DNA from: Mycolicibacterium setense
Lineage (GTDB): Bacteria > Actinomycetota > Actinomycetes > Mycobacteriales > Mycobacteriaceae
NCBI RefSeq assembly: GCF_000805385.1
Contig: NZ_JTJW01000006.1
Coordinates: 806,001 to 870,000 of the forward strand
Direction: 5' to 3'
Length of the DNA: 64,000 bases
The position numbers were made by a program, and so were the translations under genes. Positions 18,310 through 27,811 of this stretch are shown in pieces. The notes under the pieces are model-generated. The model searched no databases, was not told the origin of the DNA, and worked only from the letters and a program-made list of their open reading frames with translations. Every line of letters starts with the position of its first letter. Within the stretch, counting starts at the first letter, position 1.

Positions 18310-19380
18310 ATGCCGACCTGGTTGGTGATCACGTCATTGGCCGTCCTGGTGGTCCTGCTGCTGGTCGGCATGTGGGCGTTCCAGACCGCAAATCGGCTCG
18401 ACCGGCTGCACGTGCGGTACGACCTGTCGTGGCAGGCGCTCGACGGCGCCCTGGCCCGCCGGGCGGTGGTGGCCCGCGCCGTCGCGGTCGATGCCTATGC
18501 CGGTGCTCCGCAGGGAAAACGGCTAGCGGCGCTGGCCGCTGCCGCCGAACGAGCCCCGCGCCCGGCGCGTGAGGCCGCCGAGAACGACCTCTCGGCCGCA
18601 TTGTCGGCGGTCGACCCGGCGGAGCTGCCGGTGGCATTGGTCGCCGAACTGGCCGATGCCGAGGCCCGGGTGCTGCTGGCCCGGCGCTTCCACAACGATG
18701 CCGTCCGCGACACCCTTGCCTTGCGGGAGCGCCGCGCGGTGCGGATGCTGCGGCTGGGTGGAACCGCGGCGCTGCCAACCTATTTCGAGATCGTGGAAAG
18801 CCCCGATGCCCAGGCGGTGCCCAATTTGGGGGCCAACCCGGTGAGCCGCCGAACCTCGGCGCGCGTGGTGCTGCTCGACGAGACCGGCGCGGTGCTGCTG
18901 CTGCGGGGCAGTGATCCCGCGCTCGACGATCCGGACAAACCGGCCCCGCGCTGGTGGTTCACCGTCGGTGGCGCCGTCCAGCCCGGCGAGGACCTGGCGG
19001 CCGCCGCGGCCCGCGAGCTTGCCGAGGAGACGGGCCTGCAGGCGGCGCCGGAGGACTTCATCGGCCCGGTGTGGCGGCGCGACGCCGTCATCGACTTCAA
19101 CGCGTCGGTGATCCGCAGCGAGGAATTCTTCTTCATCTACCGCACGGCCCGGTTCGAGCCGTCGGCAACGGGGCGCACGACCCTGGAACGGCACTACATT
19201 CACGGACACCGCTGGTGCGATGCGACAATGATCGCCGAGTTGGTTGCCGGCGGGGAGGCCGTGTATCCGCTTCAACTGGGTGAGCTGTTGGCTCAGGCCA
19301 ATGACCTGGCCGAACAGCCGACAGCGACGCTGGCGAATACGCGGGAGTCTGCGTATCGCGAGCTGCAAGCCATCCGGTGA
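18310..19380 (+). CDS. Membrane-anchored Nudix hydrolase
   Basis: A 356-residue two-part protein. The N-terminus has a single membrane helix (about residues 4-23), then a helical region LDRLHVRYDLSWQALDGALA and LVAELADAEARVLLARRFHNDAVRD that looks LemA-like. The C-terminal half is a Nudix domain: from about residue 219, GAVQPGEDLAAAAARELAEETGL fits G-x5-E-x7-REUxEExGU with all catalytic Glu present (motif spans 23 residues; key residues G, E, R-E, E-E). It should hydrolyse a nucleoside diphosphate linked to some X at the membrane. It follows pimA after 2 bases, so it may serve the lipid pathway, but substrate is unknown. Confidence 0.85.
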   Translation: MPTWLVITSLAVLVVLLLVGMWAFQTANRLDRLHVRYDLSWQALDGALARRAVVARAVAVDAYAGAPQGKRLAALAAAAERAPRPAREAAENDLSAALSAVDPAELPVALVAELADAEARVLLARRFHNDAVRDTLALRERRAVRMLRLGGTAALPTYFEIVESPDAQAVPNLGANPVSRRTSARVVLLDETGAVLLLRGSDPALDDPDKPAPRWWFTVGGAVQPGEDLAAAAARELAEETGLQAAPEDFIGPVWRRDAVIDFNASVIRSEEFFFIYRTARFEPSATGRTTLERHYIHGHRWCDATMIAELVAGGEAVYPLQLGELLAQANDLAEQPTATLANTRESAYRELQAIR

Positions 19381-19387
19381 CTGCGGA

Positions 19388-19416
19388 TTCAATGGATTTG
19401 GCGGCTCCACTACACT
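19388..19416 (+). promoter_or_regulatory. Possible pdxS promoter
   Basis: TACACT at 19411-19416 fits the mycobacterial -10 pattern TAnnnT, and TTCAAT at 19388-19393 lies 17 bases upstream as a weak -35. It is the only clear candidate in the 65-base gap between the Nudix gene and pdxS. A strong ribosome site (GGAGGAGA, 19433-19440) sits 5 bases before GTG 19446 and decides that start. Confidence 0.35.
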
Positions 19417-19445
19417 GAATCAGTAGCAATTTGGAGGAGATACCA

Positions 19446-20357
19446 GTGGATACCGCGGCGCAGAACGGCTCTAGTAACCAGACCGGTACCGCGCGCGTGA
19501 AGCGCGGGATGGCTGAGATGCTCAAGGGCGGCGTGATCATGGACGTCGTCACCCCCGAACAGGCGAAGATCGCAGAAGGTGCGGGCGCGGTCGCCGTCAT
19601 GGCACTGGAGCGGGTCCCCGCCGACATCCGGGCCCAGGGCGGGGTGTCGCGGATGAGCGATCCCGACATGATCGAGGGCATCATCGACGCGGTCACCATT
19701 CCGGTGATGGCCAAGGCGCGCATCGGGCACTTCGTCGAGGCGCAGATCCTGCAGAGCCTCGGCGTGGACTACATCGACGAGTCCGAGGTGCTGACCCCGG
19801 CCGATTACACCAACCACATCGACAAGTGGAAGTTCACCGTGCCGTTCGTGTGCGGCGCCACCAATCTGGGCGAGGCGTTGCGGCGGCTCACCGAGGGCGC
19901 GGCGATGATCCGCTCCAAGGGTGAGGCCGGTACCGGCGACGTCTCGAACGCCACCACCCACATGCGCAAGATCGGCGGCGAGATCCGCCGGCTCACCTCG
20001 CTGTCCGAGGACGAGCTGTACGTCGCGGCCAAGGAACTGCAGGCGCCCTATGAGCTGGTGGCCGAGGTGGCCCGGGCGGGCAAGTTGCCGGTGACGTTGT
20101 TCACCGCGGGCGGCATCGCCACCCCGGCCGATGCGGCGATGATGATGCAGCTCGGCGCCGAGGGCGTGTTCGTCGGCTCGGGCATCTTCAAGTCGGGCAA
20201 CCCGGCGCAGCGGGCCGCGGCGATCGTGAAGGCCACCACCTTCTACGACGATCCCGATGTGTTGGCCAAGGTGTCGCGCGGCCTGGGTGAGGCCATGGTC
20301 GGTATCAACGTCGAGGAGATCGCCCAGCCTCATCGGCTCGCCGAACGCGGCTGGTAA
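19446..20357 (+). CDS. pdxS: Pyridoxal 5'-phosphate synthase, lyase subunit
   Basis: Makes PLP from ribose 5-phosphate, glyceraldehyde 3-phosphate and ammonia, forming a dodecameric TIM-barrel complex with PdxT. Key lysines are visible: VMAKARIGH (Lys about 90) and [17 protein letters not shown] (Lys about 158), which bear the covalent intermediates. [17 protein letters not shown] at the N-terminus and [13 protein letters not shown] late in the barrel are family hallmarks. GTG 19446 is fixed by the GGAGGAGA site 5 bases upstream. 303 residues. pdxT lies one gene downstream, separated only by tesB. Confidence 0.97.
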   Translation: MDTAAQNGSSNQTGTARVKRGMAEMLKGGVIMDVVTPEQAKIAEGAGAVAVMALERVPADIRAQGGVSRMSDPDMIEGIIDAVTIPVMAKARIGHFVEAQILQSLGVDYIDESEVLTPADYTNHIDKWKFTVPFVCGATNLGEALRRLTEGAAMIRSKGEAGTGDVSNATTHMRKIGGEIRRLTSLSEDELYVAAKELQAPYELVAEVARAGKLPVTLFTAGGIATPADAAMMMQLGAEGVFVGSGIFKSGNPAQRAAAIVKATTFYDDPDVLAKVSRGLGEAMVGINVEEIAQPHRLAERGW

Positions 20358-20366
20358 CAACCTCCT

Positions 20367-21215
20367 ATGGCGATTGAAGAGATCCTCGATCTGGAGCAGC
20401 TCGAGGTCAACATCTATCGCGGCGGGGTGTTCAGCCCGGAGTCGGGTTTCCTGCAGCGCACCTTCGGCGGCCATGTGGCCGGCCAGTCGCTCGTGTCAGC
20501 TGTGCGCACGGTCGACCCCAAGTATCAGGTGCACTCGCTGCACGGCTACTTCCTGCGCCCCGGAGATGCCCGCGCACCGTCGGTCTACACCGTCGAACGC
20601 ATCCGCGACGGCGGGTCGTTCGCCACGCGCCGGGTCAGTGCGATCCAGCACGGGGAGACGATCTTCACGATGTCGGCCTCGTTTCAGACCGACCAGACCG
20701 GCATCGAACATCAGGACGTCATGCCGGAGGCGCCGGCACCCGACGACCTGCCCGGGTTCCGGTCCGGGGGAGCGTTCGACGACGCCGGCTTCGCCCAGTT
20801 CGCCGAATGGGATGTCCGCATCGTGCCGCGGGACCGCGTAGCGCGCGTGCCGGGCAAAGCCTCCCAACAGCAGGTGTGGTTCCGTCACCGCGATCCGTTG
20901 CCCGACGACCACGTGCTGCACATCTGCGCGCTGGCCTACATGAGTGATCTCACCCTGCTGGGCTCGGCACAGGTCAATCACCTCGACGTGCGCAAGCACC
21001 TCATGGTGGCCTCCCTCGATCACGCCATGTGGTTCATGCGGCCGTTCCGTGCCGACGAGTGGCTGCTCTATGACCAGTCCTCGCCCTCGGCCTGCGGTGG
21101 GCGTTCGCTGACCCAGGGCAAGATCTTCAATCGGTACGGCGAGCTGGTGGCCGCGGTGATGCAAGAGGGCCTGACCCGCTACCAGCGCAACTTCACTCCG
21201 GCTGACGGCTCGTGA
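20367..21215 (+). CDS. tesB: Acyl-CoA thioesterase II
   Basis: Double hotdog enzyme hydrolysing acyl-CoA to free fatty acid and CoA in the cytosol. Visible: N-terminal hotdog with [18 protein letters not shown] and [12 protein letters not shown], and the second hotdog with [11 protein letters not shown] (catalytic Asp) and [20 protein letters not shown] (Ser/Gln of the TesB triad). 282 residues, the usual length. It starts 9 bases after pdxS and overlaps pdxT by 4 bases (GTGA). The pdxS-tesB-pdxT order is conserved in mycobacteria although thioesterase and PLP synthesis have no known link. Confidence 0.95.
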   Translation: MAIEEILDLEQLEVNIYRGGVFSPESGFLQRTFGGHVAGQSLVSAVRTVDPKYQVHSLHGYFLRPGDARAPSVYTVERIRDGGSFATRRVSAIQHGETIFTMSASFQTDQTGIEHQDVMPEAPAPDDLPGFRSGGAFDDAGFAQFAEWDVRIVPRDRVARVPGKASQQQVWFRHRDPLPDDHVLHICALAYMSDLTLLGSAQVNHLDVRKHLMVASLDHAMWFMRPFRADEWLLYDQSSPSACGGRSLTQGKIFNRYGELVAAVMQEGLTRYQRNFTPADGS

Positions 21216-21793
21216 CCCTTCGGGTCGGGGTGCTCGCACTGCAAGGCGACACCCGCGAACATCTGGCTGCGCTGCGGGAGGCAGGCGCCGAAGCCGGCAC
21301 GGTGCGGCGGATCTCCGAACTCGATGCGGTTGACGCCCTGGTGATTCCCGGCGGGGAGTCCACCGCGATGAGCCACCTGTTGCGCGAATTCGAACTGCTC
21401 GAACCGTTGCGGGCACGCATCGCCGCCGGCTTGCCCTGTTACGGATCGTGCGCAGGCATGATCCTGCTGGCCACCGAGATCAAGGATGCCGGTGTTGAGG
21501 GACGGGCGGCGCTTCCCCTGAAGGGCATCGATATGACGGTGCGGCGCAACGCATTTGGTCGTCAAGTCGACTCCTTCGAGGAGGATGTCGACTTCGAGGG
21601 GCTCGACTCCCCGGTGCACGCGGTGTTCATCCGGGCGCCCTGGGTCGAGCGGGTCGGTGCCGAGGTCACAGTGTTGGCCCGCGCAGCCGGCCACATCGTC
21701 GCGGTGCGCCAGGGCTCCATGCTGGCCACGTCCTTTCATCCGGAGATGACCGGTGACCGCCGCATCCACAAGCTGTTCGTCGATTCGCTCTGA
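21212..21793 (+). CDS. pdxT: Pyridoxal 5'-phosphate synthase, glutaminase subunit
   Basis: Class I glutamine amidotransferase releasing ammonia for PdxS. The triad is readable: nucleophile in [12 protein letters not shown] (Cys about 80) and His-Glu in FHPEMTGD (about 176 and 178). The N-terminus [14 protein letters not shown] and [12 protein letters not shown] are diagnostic. 193 residues. GTG start within the tesB stop (GTGA), so expression is tied to the pdxS-tesB transcript. Confidence 0.97.
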   Translation: MTLRVGVLALQGDTREHLAALREAGAEAGTVRRISELDAVDALVIPGGESTAMSHLLREFELLEPLRARIAAGLPCYGSCAGMILLATEIKDAGVEGRAALPLKGIDMTVRRNAFGRQVDSFEEDVDFEGLDSPVHAVFIRAPWVERVGAEVTVLARAAGHIVAVRQGSMLATSFHPEMTGDRRIHKLFVDSL

Positions 21794-21854
21794 CACCAGC
21801 AAACCCACGGCGCAGTCATAGCTCAGACAAAGGCGGCGCCGACTTAATGGTCAT

Positions 21855-23708
21855 GTGACGACGACGCTGGAGGATGCCTCCGCCGAGCCTGCGTTCGAAA
21901 GCCCGCCGAGCACTTCGCGGATCGCGCGCGAGCGTCTGGCGTTGCCCGCCCTGCTGGCCGCCACCGCGCTGGCCTACCTCTGGAACATCACCGTCAACGG
22001 CATGGGCAATCAGTTCTATGCGGCCTCGGTCTGGGCCGGCTCCTCGAACTGGAAGGCCCTGCTGTTCGGATCGCTGGATCCGGCCAATTTCATCACCGTG
22101 GACAAGCCGCCGGTGTCGCAGTGGGTGATGGGCTTGTCCGGTCAGCTGTTCGGGTTCAGCAGCGCCGGCATGCTGATCCCCGAAGCGCTGATGGCGGTCG
22201 GCTCGGTGGCGTTGCTCCACGGTGCGGTCCGCCGGATCAGCGGTCCGAAGGCGGGCCTGCTGGCCGGTGCGGTCCTGGCGCTGACTCCGGTGGCCGCGTT
22301 GATGTTCCGCTTCAACAATCCCGACGCCGCGATGGTGCTGCTCATGACGGCCGCGGCGTACTGCACCGTCCGCGCGCTGCGGGGCTCAGGAGCGAGCTGG
22401 CTGATGCTGGCCGGCGCGGCGTTGGGGTTCGCGTTCCTGGCCAAGATGCTCGAAGGCCTGATGGTCGCGCCTGCGATCGCCCTGGTGTACCTGGTCGCCG
22501 CCGCGGTGCCGATGCGACGGCGCGTGCGGCACCTGGCCGGCGCGCTGGCGGCGTTTCTGGTTTCCGCCGGATGGTTCGTGGTGCTCACCCTGGTGTGGCC
22601 GGCCTCGTCGCGGCCCTATCTCGCCGGGTCCACCGACAACAACTTCATGAATCTGGTGTTGGGCTACAACGGATTCGGCCGGATTCTCGGTCACAACCAC
22701 ATGGGTAGCGGCCCGGCCGGCCACCAGTCCCACGGCCTGGCGCGCCTGTTCACCGGAGAGTTCGGCTTCGAAATCGGTTGGCTACTGCCGTCGGGCCTGC
22801 TCGCCGTGGTGCTGGTGCTGATAGCGAGGCGTGGTACGCCACGGACCGACGTGGTCCGCGCCGGGGCGATCCTGTTCGGCGGCTGGCTGCTGATCGACGG
22901 CCTGGTGCTCACCTTCATGAAGAGCATGGTCCACCCGTACTACTGCCTGTCGCTGGCACCGGCGATGGCGGCGATGTTCGCGATCGGAGTCGCGGAGATG
23001 TGGCGTCGGCGCGCGGACCGGCTGGGCCAGATCGGTTTGAGTGCCATGCTTCTGGGCACCGCGGTGTGGAGCTTCTGGATCCTCGGCCGCAATGCGTCGT
23101 GGCTTCCACCCCTGCGGTGGACGATCCTGGTGGTTGCTGTCGTGGCCGCCGCGGCGCTGCTGTGCGCGCTGCGCATGGGATGCCGCGCGGCGGCCACCGT
23201 CGCGTTGGCAGTCGCACTGGCCGGCGGGCTGGCGGGAACGACGGCTTACACCGTGGCCACCCTGGGACAATCGCACACCGGTGGCAGCCCAGCCGTCGGA
23301 CCGCCCGACCCCGGTAACGGCCACGGGCATGGCTGGAGCTCCGACAATCCAGAGGTGAACGCGATGCTGCGGGGCGCCACCACCAGATGGTCTGCGGCCA
23401 TCAACCGGTCCGGGGCCGCTGCAGCGCTCGAATTGTCCACCGGCACAGCGGTAATGGCGGTCGGCGGTTTCACCGGCACGGACCCGGCGCCGAGCCTGGA
23501 ACAGTTCCGGGCCTACGTCGCCGAACGGCAGATCACCTACTACGTGCTTCCGGAACTGAAGGGCTCCGAGTCGAAAATCGGCGACCACGGCGGCTTCTTC
23601 GGACGCAATTCCCACACCGACATCTCGGACTGGGTGAAAGACAACTTCACCTCGACCAAGGTGGGCTCGGACACGGTGTACGACCTGCGCGCACCGCTCA
23701 GGAAATAG
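21855..23708 (+). CDS. GT39-family polytopic glycosyltransferase
   Basis: A 617-residue membrane protein with roughly ten or more hydrophobic helices. It uses a lipid-linked sugar donor in families of this type (ArnT/PMT-like, YkcB-like). Acceptor-side motif SLDPANFITVDKPPVSQW holds the Asp-Lys pair expected at the first periplasmic loop; FRFNNPDAAMVLLMTAAAY is another family stretch. A Gly-rich linker near residue 475 (SHTGGSPAVGPPDPG) leads to a soluble C-terminal domain ending with HTDISDWVKDNF. The sugar and target are unknown. GTG start. In M. tuberculosis pdxT is followed directly by yebC as I recall, so this gene looks inserted. Confidence 0.82.
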   Translation: MTTTLEDASAEPAFESPPSTSRIARERLALPALLAATALAYLWNITVNGMGNQFYAASVWAGSSNWKALLFGSLDPANFITVDKPPVSQWVMGLSGQLFGFSSAGMLIPEALMAVGSVALLHGAVRRISGPKAGLLAGAVLALTPVAALMFRFNNPDAAMVLLMTAAAYCTVRALRGSGASWLMLAGAALGFAFLAKMLEGLMVAPAIALVYLVAAAVPMRRRVRHLAGALAAFLVSAGWFVVLTLVWPASSRPYLAGSTDNNFMNLVLGYNGFGRILGHNHMGSGPAGHQSHGLARLFTGEFGFEIGWLLPSGLLAVVLVLIARRGTPRTDVVRAGAILFGGWLLIDGLVLTFMKSMVHPYYCLSLAPAMAAMFAIGVAEMWRRRADRLGQIGLSAMLLGTAVWSFWILGRNASWLPPLRWTILVVAVVAAAALLCALRMGCRAAATVALAVALAGGLAGTTAYTVATLGQSHTGGSPAVGPPDPGNGHGHGWSSDNPEVNAMLRGATTRWSAAINRSGAAAALELSTGTAVMAVGGFTGTDPAPSLEQFRAYVAERQITYYVLPELKGSESKIGDHGGFFGRNSHTDISDWVKDNFTSTKVGSDTVYDLRAPLRK

Positions 23709-23726
23709 CCGCCGCTGCCGTCGAGT

Positions 23727-24623
23727 TCACGCTCCTCGTTGGTCGCCCTCCACGATCACGCCCGCGGACCTCTCCATCGGTTTGATCACCGAGGTGAAGT
23801 CGGACTCGGGGCCCTCGACGCGCAACGTCTGTTCCCAGATGTCTTGGACCGCTTCGGCCATCGCGACCGGCAGGCCGAGAGAGGTGGCCTCGGTGAGGTA
23901 GAGGCGCACGTCTTTCGCCATCAGGCCGGTGGCGAATCCGTAGTCGAAGGTGCGGGGGAGAACCGCCCGCGGGAACTTGTCGCGGCTGGCATGGGTGCCG
24001 CCCGACCCGGCGTTGAGCACGTCGATCATCACGTCGGCGCTCAAGCCTGCCTTGACGCCCATCACCATCACCTCGGCGGTCGCGGCCAGGGTGGTGGCGG
24101 CCATCAGGTTGTTGATCAGTTTCATGGTCTGTGCGGCGCCGGGCTGCTCGGACACGAAAATGGCCCGGCCCAGAACCGCGAAAAGCGGGGCCAGCGCGTC
24201 GAATTCGCTACGTGGCCCGGACACCATCACCGCGAGAGTGCCGGCTTGGGCGCCGTGCACACCGCCGCTGACCGGACTGTCCAGTGCGGCGATACCCTGC
24301 GCGTCGAGAACAGCGTGATTGTGTTGTGCGGCTTGGCCTCCCACCGTCGACAGATCGACAAAGCGCCGGATCGCCGAGCCGGCGGCGAGTTCGGCGACCA
24401 CGGATTCGGAGACCTGCGGGGTGGGCAGACTCGCCCACACCGTCTCGGTCTGGTCGGCCACCGCGCGCACCGATTCGGCCGTGTGGGCGCCCAGCGCCGT
24501 CGCCTCGGCGCGCACGTCCTCGCGGACATCGAACGCCACCACCGGAAATCCCGCCTTGAGCAGCCGTTCCATCATGGGCCGGCCCATATTGCCCAGCCCG
24601 ATGAAGCCGATCGGGTCACTCAT
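23727..24623 (-). CDS. NAD-binding 3-hydroxyisobutyrate / tartronate-semialdehyde-type dehydrogenase
   Basis: A 298-residue beta-hydroxyacid dehydrogenase. IGFIGLGNMGRPM is the Rossmann motif, FVDLSTVGGQ and DSPVSGGVHGAQAGTLAVMV hold the substrate loop, and MKLINNLMAATTLAATAE carries the catalytic Lys of the family (K in GxxGxGxxxKxxN, here AAQTMKLINN). It probably oxidises a short beta-hydroxyacid reversibly. It overlaps the CMD-family gene by 8 bases and is convergent with the GT39 gene (18-base gap). Confidence 0.87.
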   Translation of the reverse strand: MSDPIGFIGLGNMGRPMMERLLKAGFPVVAFDVREDVRAEATALGAHTAESVRAVADQTETVWASLPTPQVSESVVAELAAGSAIRRFVDLSTVGGQAAQHNHAVLDAQGIAALDSPVSGGVHGAQAGTLAVMVSGPRSEFDALAPLFAVLGRAIFVSEQPGAAQTMKLINNLMAATTLAATAEVMVMGVKAGLSADVMIDVLNAGSGGTHASRDKFPRAVLPRTFDYGFATGLMAKDVRLYLTEATSLGLPVAMAEAVQDIWEQTLRVEGPESDFTSVIKPMERSAGVIVEGDQRGA

Positions 24624-25011
24624 CGGTTGCCGGGCTCTCGTCGAGTTCGGCGAACACGGCCCGCGCCAGCCGGAAGCTGTCGACGGCGGCCGGGATGCCC
24701 GCGTAGATGCCCACCTGCAGGAAGATCTCGCAGATCTCCTCGCGGGTGACGCCGTTGGTGAGCGCGCCGCGGATGTGGGTGCTCAGCTCGTTCGGCCGGT
24801 TCAGTACCGCGATCATCGCGAGGTTCAGCATGCTGCGGGTCTTCAGTTCAAGGCCTTCACGCCCCCACACCGCGCCCCAGCAGTACTCGGTGACCAGATC
24901 TTGCAGCGGCTTGGAGAATGCGTCGACGTTGCCGGCTGCCTTGCGGACATAGTCCTCACCGAGGACTGCGGTGCGGATCGCCAATCCCTTGTCGTACGTG
25001 TCTTGATCCAT
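24616..25011 (-). CDS. Carboxymuconolactone decarboxylase family protein
   Basis: A 131-residue all-helical protein starting MDQDTYDKGLAIRTAVLGEDYV, with TEYCWGAVWGREGLELKTRS and THIRGALTNGVTREEICEIF. This is the PcaC-like layout that decarboxylates carboxymuconolactone in the protocatechuate path, although many family members have other roles. ATG 25011 is chosen because AAAGGGA lies just upstream on this strand and the protein then has family length; longer starts run into the yebC promoter gap. It forms a two-gene unit with the hydroxyacid dehydrogenase. Confidence 0.85.
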   Translation of the reverse strand: MDQDTYDKGLAIRTAVLGEDYVRKAAGNVDAFSKPLQDLVTEYCWGAVWGREGLELKTRSMLNLAMIAVLNRPNELSTHIRGALTNGVTREEICEIFLQVGIYAGIPAAVDSFRLARAVFAELDESPATDE

Positions 25012-25105
25012 GGCGTCCCTTTCAGATGTCGCGCTCCGTCGAGCAACAGTCGCACACGCCGGCGCCAATGCGGCGCTGCCGGTAGGTGCCGGAAAACGGT
25101 CCACG

Positions 25106-25111
25106 TAGACT
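25106..25111 (+). promoter_or_regulatory. Possible -10 element of yebC
   Basis: TAGACT fits TAnnnT and lies 39 bases before the yebC start in the 139-base divergent gap. No convincing -35 hexamer was found 16-18 bases upstream. The ribosome site AAGAGGGG follows at about 25133-25140. Confidence 0.28.
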
Positions 25112-25150
25112 GGAGAGCCGGAGTTTTGACCGGAAGAGGGGCGTACCTGC

Positions 25151-25906
25151 ATGAGCGGCCATTCCAAGTGGGCCACCACCAAGCACAAGAAGGCCGTCAT
25201 CGACGCCAAGCGCGGCAAGATGTTCGCCAAGTTGATCAAGAACATCGAGGTCGCGGCACGTGTCGGCGGGGGAGACCCGGCCGGTAACCCCACCCTCTAC
25301 GACGCCATCCAGAAGGCCAAGAAGAGCTCCGTGCCCAATGACAACATCGAGCGCGCCCGCAAGCGCGGCGGTGGTGAAGAGGCCGGTGGCGCCGACTGGC
25401 AGAACATCACCTACGAGGGCTACGGCCCCAATGGTGTCGCCGTGCTCATCGAATGCCTGACCGACAACCGCAACCGTGCCGCCGGTGAGGTCCGCGTCGC
25501 GATGACCCGCAACGGCGGCAACATGGCGGACCCGGGTTCAGTGGCCTACCTGTTCTCCCGCAAGGGTGTGGTGACGCTGGAGAAGAACGGTCTGACCGAG
25601 GACGACGTGCTGATGGCCGTCCTGGAGGCCGGCGCCGAGGAGGTCAACGACCTGGGCGACTCCTTCGAGATCATCTCCGAGCCCACTGACCTGGTCGCCG
25701 TTCGTACCGCGCTGCAGGAGGCCGGCATCGACTACGACTCGGCGGAGGCCAGCTTCCAGCCCTCGGTGAGCGTTCCGGTCGACCTGGACGGCGCGCGAAA
25801 GGTGCTCAAGCTCGTCGACGCGCTGGAGGACAGCGACGACGTGCAAGAGGTCTACACCAACATCGACATTCCCGACGACGTCGCCGCACAGCTCGACGAG
25901 GAGTAG
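25151..25906 (+). CDS. YebC/PmpR family DNA-binding or translation-associated regulator
   Basis: A 251-residue protein with the invariant start [21 protein letters not shown], followed by [20 protein letters not shown] and [10 protein letters not shown]. Family members have been reported both as transcriptional regulators and, more recently, as factors relieving ribosome stalling; the sequence alone does not decide. In mycobacteria it precedes ruvCAB, as here, but an opposite-strand gene lies between them, so it is not in the ruv transcript. AAGAGGGG is a good ribosome site. Confidence 0.93.
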   Translation: MSGHSKWATTKHKKAVIDAKRGKMFAKLIKNIEVAARVGGGDPAGNPTLYDAIQKAKKSSVPNDNIERARKRGGGEEAGGADWQNITYEGYGPNGVAVLIECLTDNRNRAAGEVRVAMTRNGGNMADPGSVAYLFSRKGVVTLEKNGLTEDDVLMAVLEAGAEEVNDLGDSFEIISEPTDLVAVRTALQEAGIDYDSAEASFQPSVSVPVDLDGARKVLKLVDALEDSDDVQEVYTNIDIPDDVAAQLDEE

Positions 25907-25915
25907 TCCGGCCGC

Positions 25916-26575
25916 CTACCGCGCCGGGTGCAGCGCTGCGTCGACAGGTGTCTCCCCGGAGATCACCTCGAAGGTCCGCCCGGCGGTCTCCGGCTCGTGC
26001 AGGACGGCGAGCAGCACCTGCGCGACGTCGGCGCGCGGGATCGTGCCCCGTCCGGTCGACTCGGCGACGGTCACATTGCCGGTACCCGGATCATCGGTGA
26101 GCCCGCCGGGCCGCACGATCGTGGTGCGCAGCCCGGTGCGCGCCCGCACGTTGGCGTCGGCCTCGGATTTGGCCCGCATGTAGGCCCGGAACACCTCGTC
26201 ATAGCTGTCGTCCAGCGAACGGTCGTCGGCGGCCAGCGCCGAGACCATCACATACCGGTCCACCCCTGCTGCCTCGGCGGCGTCCGCCAGCAGGATCGCG
26301 GCGTCACGATCGACGGTCTGCTTGCGGGCCGCCCCGCTGCCCGGCCCGGCGCCTGCCGCGAACACCACGGCGTCGGCTCCACGCAGGGCCTTGGCGACCT
26401 CTTCCACCGACGCCTGCTCCAGATCGAGGACGATGGCCTCGGCTCCCGCGGCCTGCAGGTCCTCGGCCTGAGCCGGGTTGCGGATGAGCCCGGCGGCCTC
26501 GTCGCCGCGGGCACTCAACAGTTGTTCGAGGATCAGGGCGATCTTGCCGTGTCCGCCCGCTATCACTACGCGCAT
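25916..26575 (-). CDS. NAD(P)-binding atypical SDR-like protein
   Basis: A 219-residue Rossmann-fold protein starting MRVVIAGGHGKIALILEQLL. The GxxGxxG motif is in the GGHGKIA form of the atypical SDR (YwnB/NmrA-like) group. VVFAAGAGPGSG, DRYVMVSALAADDR and RAYMRAKSEAD follow, the last giving the expected Tyr-x3-Lys (YMRAK). ATG 26575 starts the first strand; longer in-frame starts would cover the ruvC promoter. It is convergent with yebC and divergent from ruvC. Confidence 0.82.
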   Translation of the reverse strand: MRVVIAGGHGKIALILEQLLSARGDEAAGLIRNPAQAEDLQAAGAEAIVLDLEQASVEEVAKALRGADAVVFAAGAGPGSGAARKQTVDRDAAILLADAAEAAGVDRYVMVSALAADDRSLDDSYDEVFRAYMRAKSEADANVRARTGLRTTIVRPGGLTDDPGTGNVTVAESTGRGTIPRADVAQVLLAVLHEPETAGRTFEVISGETPVDAALHPAR

Positions 26576-26639
26576 AGGTCCGACCCTACGGATGTGAGCG
26601 TGTCCCTGCCGCAGGCTACTGCCGGCTCGCGATAGGCTC

Positions 26640-26655
26640 TCGAACAGATGTTCTG
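26640..26655 (+). promoter_or_regulatory. LexA (SOS) box upstream of ruvC, imperfect
   Basis: TCGAAC-AGAT-GTTCTG matches 10 of 12 positions of the mycobacterial SOS palindrome TCGAAC-N4-GTTCGA. A -10-like TAGGCT (26633-26638) sits immediately upstream, so LexA bound here would cover the transcription start. The ruvCAB operon is a known LexA target in mycobacteria. Confidence 0.7.
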
Positions 26656-26669
26656 ACGAAGGGGTTCGT

Positions 26670-27227
26670 GTGCGGGTGATGGGAGTGGATCCCGGGTTGA
26701 CGCGCTGCGGCCTGTCGGTGGTCGAGAGCGGCAAGGGCAGGAAGGTCACCGCGCTGGACGTGGACGTGGTCCGCACCCCGGCCGACGCACCGCTGCAGAA
26801 GCGGCTGCTGGAGATCAGCGACGTGGCCGAGTACTGGATGGACACTCACCGGCCCGATGTCATCGCGATCGAGCGGGTGTTCGCCCAGCAGAATGTGTCG
26901 ACGGTGATGGGCACGGCCCAGGCCGGTGGCGTGATCGCGCTGGCCGCGGCGCGGCGCGACATCGAGGTGCATTTCCACACCCCTTCGGAGGTCAAGGCGG
27001 CAGTCACCGGCAACGGCCGTGCCGACAAGGCCCAGGTCACCGAGATGATCACCAGAATTCTTGCCCTGCAGGCCAAGCCGACCCCCGCTGACGCGGCCGA
27101 CGCGCTGGCGTTGGCCATCTGCCATTGCTGGCGCGCCCCGATGATCGCGCGGATGGCTGCCGCCGAGGCGCTCGCCGCCGAACAGCGCCGCAAGTACGCA
27201 GCGAAACTCAAGGCGGCCCGGGCATGA
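26670..27227 (+). CDS. ruvC: Holliday junction resolvase RuvC
   Basis: Endonuclease cutting four-way junctions as a dimer with the RuvAB motor. [12 protein letters not shown] holds the first catalytic Asp, IAIERVF the Glu, and [16 protein letters not shown] the C-terminal Asp pair; all four acidic residues are present. 185 residues. GTG 26670 gives [10 protein letters not shown] LexA-like box lies 14-30 bases upstream, fitting damage induction. It overlaps ruvA by 4 bases (ATGA). Confidence 0.97.
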   Translation: MRVMGVDPGLTRCGLSVVESGKGRKVTALDVDVVRTPADAPLQKRLLEISDVAEYWMDTHRPDVIAIERVFAQQNVSTVMGTAQAGGVIALAAARRDIEVHFHTPSEVKAAVTGNGRADKAQVTEMITRILALQAKPTPADAADALALAICHCWRAPMIARMAAAEALAAEQRRKYAAKLKAARA

Positions 27228-27811
27228 TCGCGTCGGTTCGCGGTGAGGTCATCGACATCGCCCTCGACCACGCGGTGATCGAGGCCGCCGGCGTCGGCTA
27301 CAAGGTGATGGCGACCCCGTCGACCCTGGCCAACCTGCGTCGCGGTGCCGAGTCCCGGCTGATCACCGCGATGATCGTGCGCGAGGACTCGATGACGCTC
27401 TACGGGTTCGCTGACGGGGATGCCCGCGATCTGTTCCTCACACTGCTCGGGGTGTCGGGTGTCGGACCGAAGATCGCCTTGGCGACGCTGGCGGTCTATG
27501 ACTCCCAGGCACTGCGGCAGGCTCTGGCCGATGGCGATGTCACCGCGTTGACGCGGGTTCCCGGCATCGGCAAACGCGGTGCCGAGCGCATGGTGCTCGA
27601 ACTGCGCGACAAGATCGGTCCGGTCACGGCCGGCGCGGGCTCCGGCTTCACGGGCCACGCCGTGCGCGCGCCCGTCGTGGAAGCCCTTGTCGGACTTGGC
27701 TTCGCCGCCAAGCAGGCCGAGGAAGCCACCGACAAGGTGCTGGCCAACGACCCTGAGGCGACCACGGCTTCCGCGCTGCGGGCGGCGCTGTCCATGCTGG
27801 GTAAGAAGTAA
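27224..27811 (+). CDS. ruvA: Holliday junction branch migration protein RuvA
   Basis: 195-residue DNA-junction-binding subunit. It starts [20 protein letters not shown] (OB-fold domain), continues with two helix-hairpin-helix motifs, [16 protein letters not shown] and [19 protein letters not shown], and ends with the RuvB-contacting domain [21 protein letters not shown] 27224 overlaps the ruvC stop; a longer in-frame extension is inside ruvC and is rejected. The stop shares one base with ruvB (TAATG). Confidence 0.97.
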   Translation: MIASVRGEVIDIALDHAVIEAAGVGYKVMATPSTLANLRRGAESRLITAMIVREDSMTLYGFADGDARDLFLTLLGVSGVGPKIALATLAVYDSQALRQALADGDVTALTRVPGIGKRGAERMVLELRDKIGPVTAGAGSGFTGHAVRAPVVEALVGLGFAAKQAEEATDKVLANDPEATTASALRAALSMLGKK

